Positions 12,223 through 13,934 of a stretch of DNA of 13,934 nucleotides are shown one piece after another (the first letter of the stretch is position 1; each line of letters begins with the position of its first letter). The DNA comes from Bacillota bacterium (GTDB lineage Bacteria > Bacillota > Clostridia > Oscillospirales > Acutalibacteraceae). The stretch covers positions 1 through 13,934 of the forward strand of contig JAEZRH010000077.1 of the NCBI GenBank assembly GCA_023412845.1, read 5' to 3'. The translations under genes were made by a program, and so were the position numbers. The notes under the pieces were generated by a model. That model made no database searches, was not told where the DNA came from, and saw only the letters and a program-made list of their open reading frames with translations.

Positions 12223-12816
12223 GTGGACAAACCTGACAACTACTACGCGCACCCGAGCGCGTGCGTGGATGAGGGCGCACAAATCGGGGCGGGCACGAAG
12301 ATATGGCATTTCTGCCACGTCAGTGCGGGCTCCCGGATTGGGGAAAACTGCACGATCGGGCAGAATGTCTTCATAGCGCCGGGCGTCAAGATCGGAAAGA
12401 ACTGCAAGATACAGAACAATGTTTCGGTCTATGAGGGCGTGGAGCTCGGCGACTACGTGTTCTGCGGGCCTTCGATGGTCTTTACGAACGTGCAGCGCCC
12501 GCGCTGCAAATATCCCCAGCGCGGCGCGGAATTCTATGCCAATACGCCCGTGGGCGAAGGGGCGAGCATCGGCGCCAACGCGACCGTGGTCTGCGGCCAC
12601 CGCGTCGGGAAAAACGCGTTCATCGCCGCCGGCAGCGTCGTGACGAAAGACGTGCCGGACCACGCCATCGTAATGGGAAATCCCGCCCGTGTGCGCGGCT
12701 GGGCCTGCGAATGCGGCGCCAAGCTCGGCGAAGACCTCGTCTGCCCCAAATGCGGCAGACATTATGTCCACGGGGAAAGCGGCCTGAAGGAGGAAACGGG
12801 ACCATGCGAAAAATAG
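12223..12816 (+). CDS. UDP-amino-sugar N-acetyltransferase, left-handed beta-helix (WbpD/WlbB-like)
   Basis: A 197-residue hexapeptide-repeat acetyltransferase. Repeats such as IGAGTKIWHFCHV, IGENCTIGQNVFI and IGKNCKIQNNVSVYEGVEL, then CGPSMVFTNVQRPR (about 81-94), are close to Pseudomonas WbpD and Bordetella WlbB. Those enzymes acetylate the C3 amino group of UDP-2-acetamido-3-amino-glucuronate using acetyl-CoA. The C-terminus adds a CECG...CPKCG zinc ribbon (about 165-187), absent from the Pseudomonas enzyme. The GTG at 12223 has GGTGG (12211-12215) upstream and gives the standard start. It overlaps the following aminotransferase by 13 nt. Together they match two consecutive steps of one pathway, in which the aminotransferase acts first. 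Confidence 0.9.
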   Translation: MDKPDNYYAHPSACVDEGAQIGAGTKIWHFCHVSAGSRIGENCTIGQNVFIAPGVKIGKNCKIQNNVSVYEGVELGDYVFCGPSMVFTNVQRPRCKYPQRGAEFYANTPVGEGASIGANATVVCGHRVGKNAFIAAGSVVTKDVPDHAIVMGNPARVRGWACECGAKLGEDLVCPKCGRHYVHGESGLKEETGPCEK

Positions 12817-13931
12817 CGTTCAATGACCTTGGCGCACAGTATAAATATCTGAAAAACGAAATCGACGCGGGGATCGCGAAGGTTATCGAGGAGAGCCATT
12901 TTATCTCCGGCCCGCAGGTGGAAGAACTGGAGCAGGAGCTTTGCCGATACACGGGCAGAAAATACTGCGTCGCGACGGACAACGGCACCGACGCGCTTCT
13001 GATGCCGCTGATGGCGAAAGGCTTTGCGGCGGGCGACGCCGTATTTGTGCCGGCGTTTACCTTTTTTGCTTCGGCGGAGGTCGTCAGCCTGACGGGTGCG
13101 ACGCCGGTCTTCTGCGATTCGGAAGAGGATATTTTCAACATTGACCCCGCGTCGCTGGAGCGGCAGATCGAAAAAACGATCAAAGAAGGCAAGCTGAAGC
13201 CGAAAGCGGTCGTGGCCGTGGACCTGTTCGGGCATCCCGCGGATTTCCCGGCCATTAAGAAAATCTGCGAAAAATACGGTCTTTTCCTGCTGGAGGATGC
13301 CGCGCAGGGCTTCGGCGGCGAAATCGGCGGCAAAAAGGCTTGCGCGTTCGGCGACGTTTCGGCGACGAGCTTTTTCCCGGCCAAGGCGCTGGGCTGCTAC
13401 GGCGACGGCGGCGCGGTTTTCACCGATGATGAAGAGATGTTCCGTCTGCTGCAATCCATCCGCGTACACGGCAAGGGCGCGATGAAATACGAAAACGTGC
13501 GCCTCGGCCTCAACGCGAGGCTCGATACTTTGCAGGCGGCCATCCTTCTGCCGAAGCTGCACACGTTCGACACGGAAAACGAACACCGCCGCCATGCGGC
13601 CGCCCGTTACGCGGAAAAGCTGGGCGGCCGGTTCAAGACGCCTGTGGAACGCGAAGGGGTTAAAAGCAGTTTCGGCTACTATACGGTCAAGGCCGAAAAC
13701 CCGGAAGAGCGTTCGGCGGCGATCGCCGCGCTGAAGGCTGCGGGCGTTCCCGCCATGATCTATTACCCGACGCCGCTGCATCTGCAGAAGGTCTACGCGC
13801 CGCTGGGATACAAAAAGGGCGATCTGCCGGTGGCGGAAAAGCTGTGCGACACGGTTTTCAGCCTGCCGATGCACGGATATATCACGGACGAGGAGATAGA
13901 CTTTATCTGCTCGGTACTGAAAAATATGTGA
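12804..13931 (+). CDS. DegT-family UDP-3-keto-sugar aminotransferase (WbpE/WlbC-like)
   Basis: A 375-residue PLP enzyme. The blocks FNDLGAQYKYLKNEIDAGI (6-24), DNGTDALLMPLM (59-70), VDLFGHPADF (139-148), EDAAQGFGG (164-172), Lys194 in TSFFPAKALGCYGDGGAVF (188-206) and LGLNARLDTLQAAILLPKL closely resemble WbpE/WlbC. WbpE transfers an amino group from glutamate to UDP-2-acetamido-3-keto-glucuronate, making the substrate of the acetyltransferase encoded just upstream. The ATG at 12804 has AAGGAGG (12787-12793) 10 nt upstream. The 13-nt overlap with the preceding gene indicates translational coupling. The stop codon is 3 nt from the window edge; further pathway genes may follow. The precise sugar (uronic acid or not) is inferred from homologues. 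Confidence 0.93.
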   Translation: MRKIAFNDLGAQYKYLKNEIDAGIAKVIEESHFISGPQVEELEQELCRYTGRKYCVATDNGTDALLMPLMAKGFAAGDAVFVPAFTFFASAEVVSLTGATPVFCDSEEDIFNIDPASLERQIEKTIKEGKLKPKAVVAVDLFGHPADFPAIKKICEKYGLFLLEDAAQGFGGEIGGKKACAFGDVSATSFFPAKALGCYGDGGAVFTDDEEMFRLLQSIRVHGKGAMKYENVRLGLNARLDTLQAAILLPKLHTFDTENEHRRHAAARYAEKLGGRFKTPVEREGVKSSFGYYTVKAENPEERSAAIAALKAAGVPAMIYYPTPLHLQKVYAPLGYKKGDLPVAEKLCDTVFSLPMHGYITDEEIDFICSVLKNM

Positions 13932-13934
13932 GAA

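Noticed and set aside
12762..13874. 370-codon minus-strand frame opposite the WbpE-like gene
   Set aside because: Shadow of a well-conserved aminotransferase; no motif.
1..13934. CRISPR array, insertion sequence, prophage or toxin-antitoxin module
   Set aside because: No regularly spaced repeats, transposase or integrase frames, or recognisable toxin pairs were found; the AbrB-like protein resembles AbrB rather than a MazE antitoxin and has no toxin partner beside it.

Overview
The window reads as a chromosomal stretch from a GC-rich, endospore-forming member of the Clostridia, most likely the Oscillospiraceae/Ruminococcaceae group. The evidence is an alpha/beta-type small acid-soluble spore protein, the spore maturation pair spmA-spmB, a type III pantothenate kinase, an AbrB-type regulator with a CxxC tail, a split ThrE-type exporter, frequent GTG and TTG starts with strong Shine-Dalgarno sites, and sigma-A promoters close to consensus. 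The species assignment is inference.

Layout. 1-181: end of a polysaccharide deacetylase. 292-480: SASP gene with its own terminator. 664-3903 (minus): a lone 1079-residue RecQ-like DEAH helicase with large unrecognised N- and C-terminal regions. 4102-4857: a MerR/TipAS regulator with a typical MerR promoter and a possible internal start for a TipAS-only form. 4940-6178 (minus): two-gene exporter (YjjP/YjjB type). 6289-6617: AT-rich intergenic stretch with a strong promoter and a degenerate tRNA-like element directly upstream of a double zinc-ribbon protein (6618-6896). 6977-7133: a perfect 19-bp palindrome and a foldable leader before a DUF378 membrane protein (7134-7379). 7457-8242 (minus): coaX. 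8362-9463 (minus): spmA-spmB. 9659-9934: abrB-like gene, then a strong terminator only about 15 nt from the ribosome binding site of an HD-domain gene (10029-10574). 10690-11868 (minus): a DegT-family sugar aminotransferase. 12223-13931: a WbpD/WlbB-like acetyltransferase overlapping a WbpE/WlbC-like aminotransferase, divergent from the first DegT gene.

How they work together. Most units are independent single genes or pairs. Sporulation and spore cortex functions (SASP, SpmAB, perhaps the deacetylase) recur. The right end is the start of a surface-glycan nucleotide-sugar locus: the overlapping acetyltransferase and aminotransferase match the last two steps of UDP-2,3-diacetamido-uronic acid synthesis. 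The dehydrogenase and oxidase steps are not in the window and may lie beyond the right edge.

I did not find CRISPR arrays, insertion sequences, rRNA or an obvious defence island. The most interesting items are the tRNA-like element fused to a zinc-ribbon transcript, the orphan RecQ-like helicase, the MerR/TipAS gene with a plausible internal start, the perfect palindrome at 6977-6995, and the back-to-back promoters of the glycan locus around an inverted repeat.
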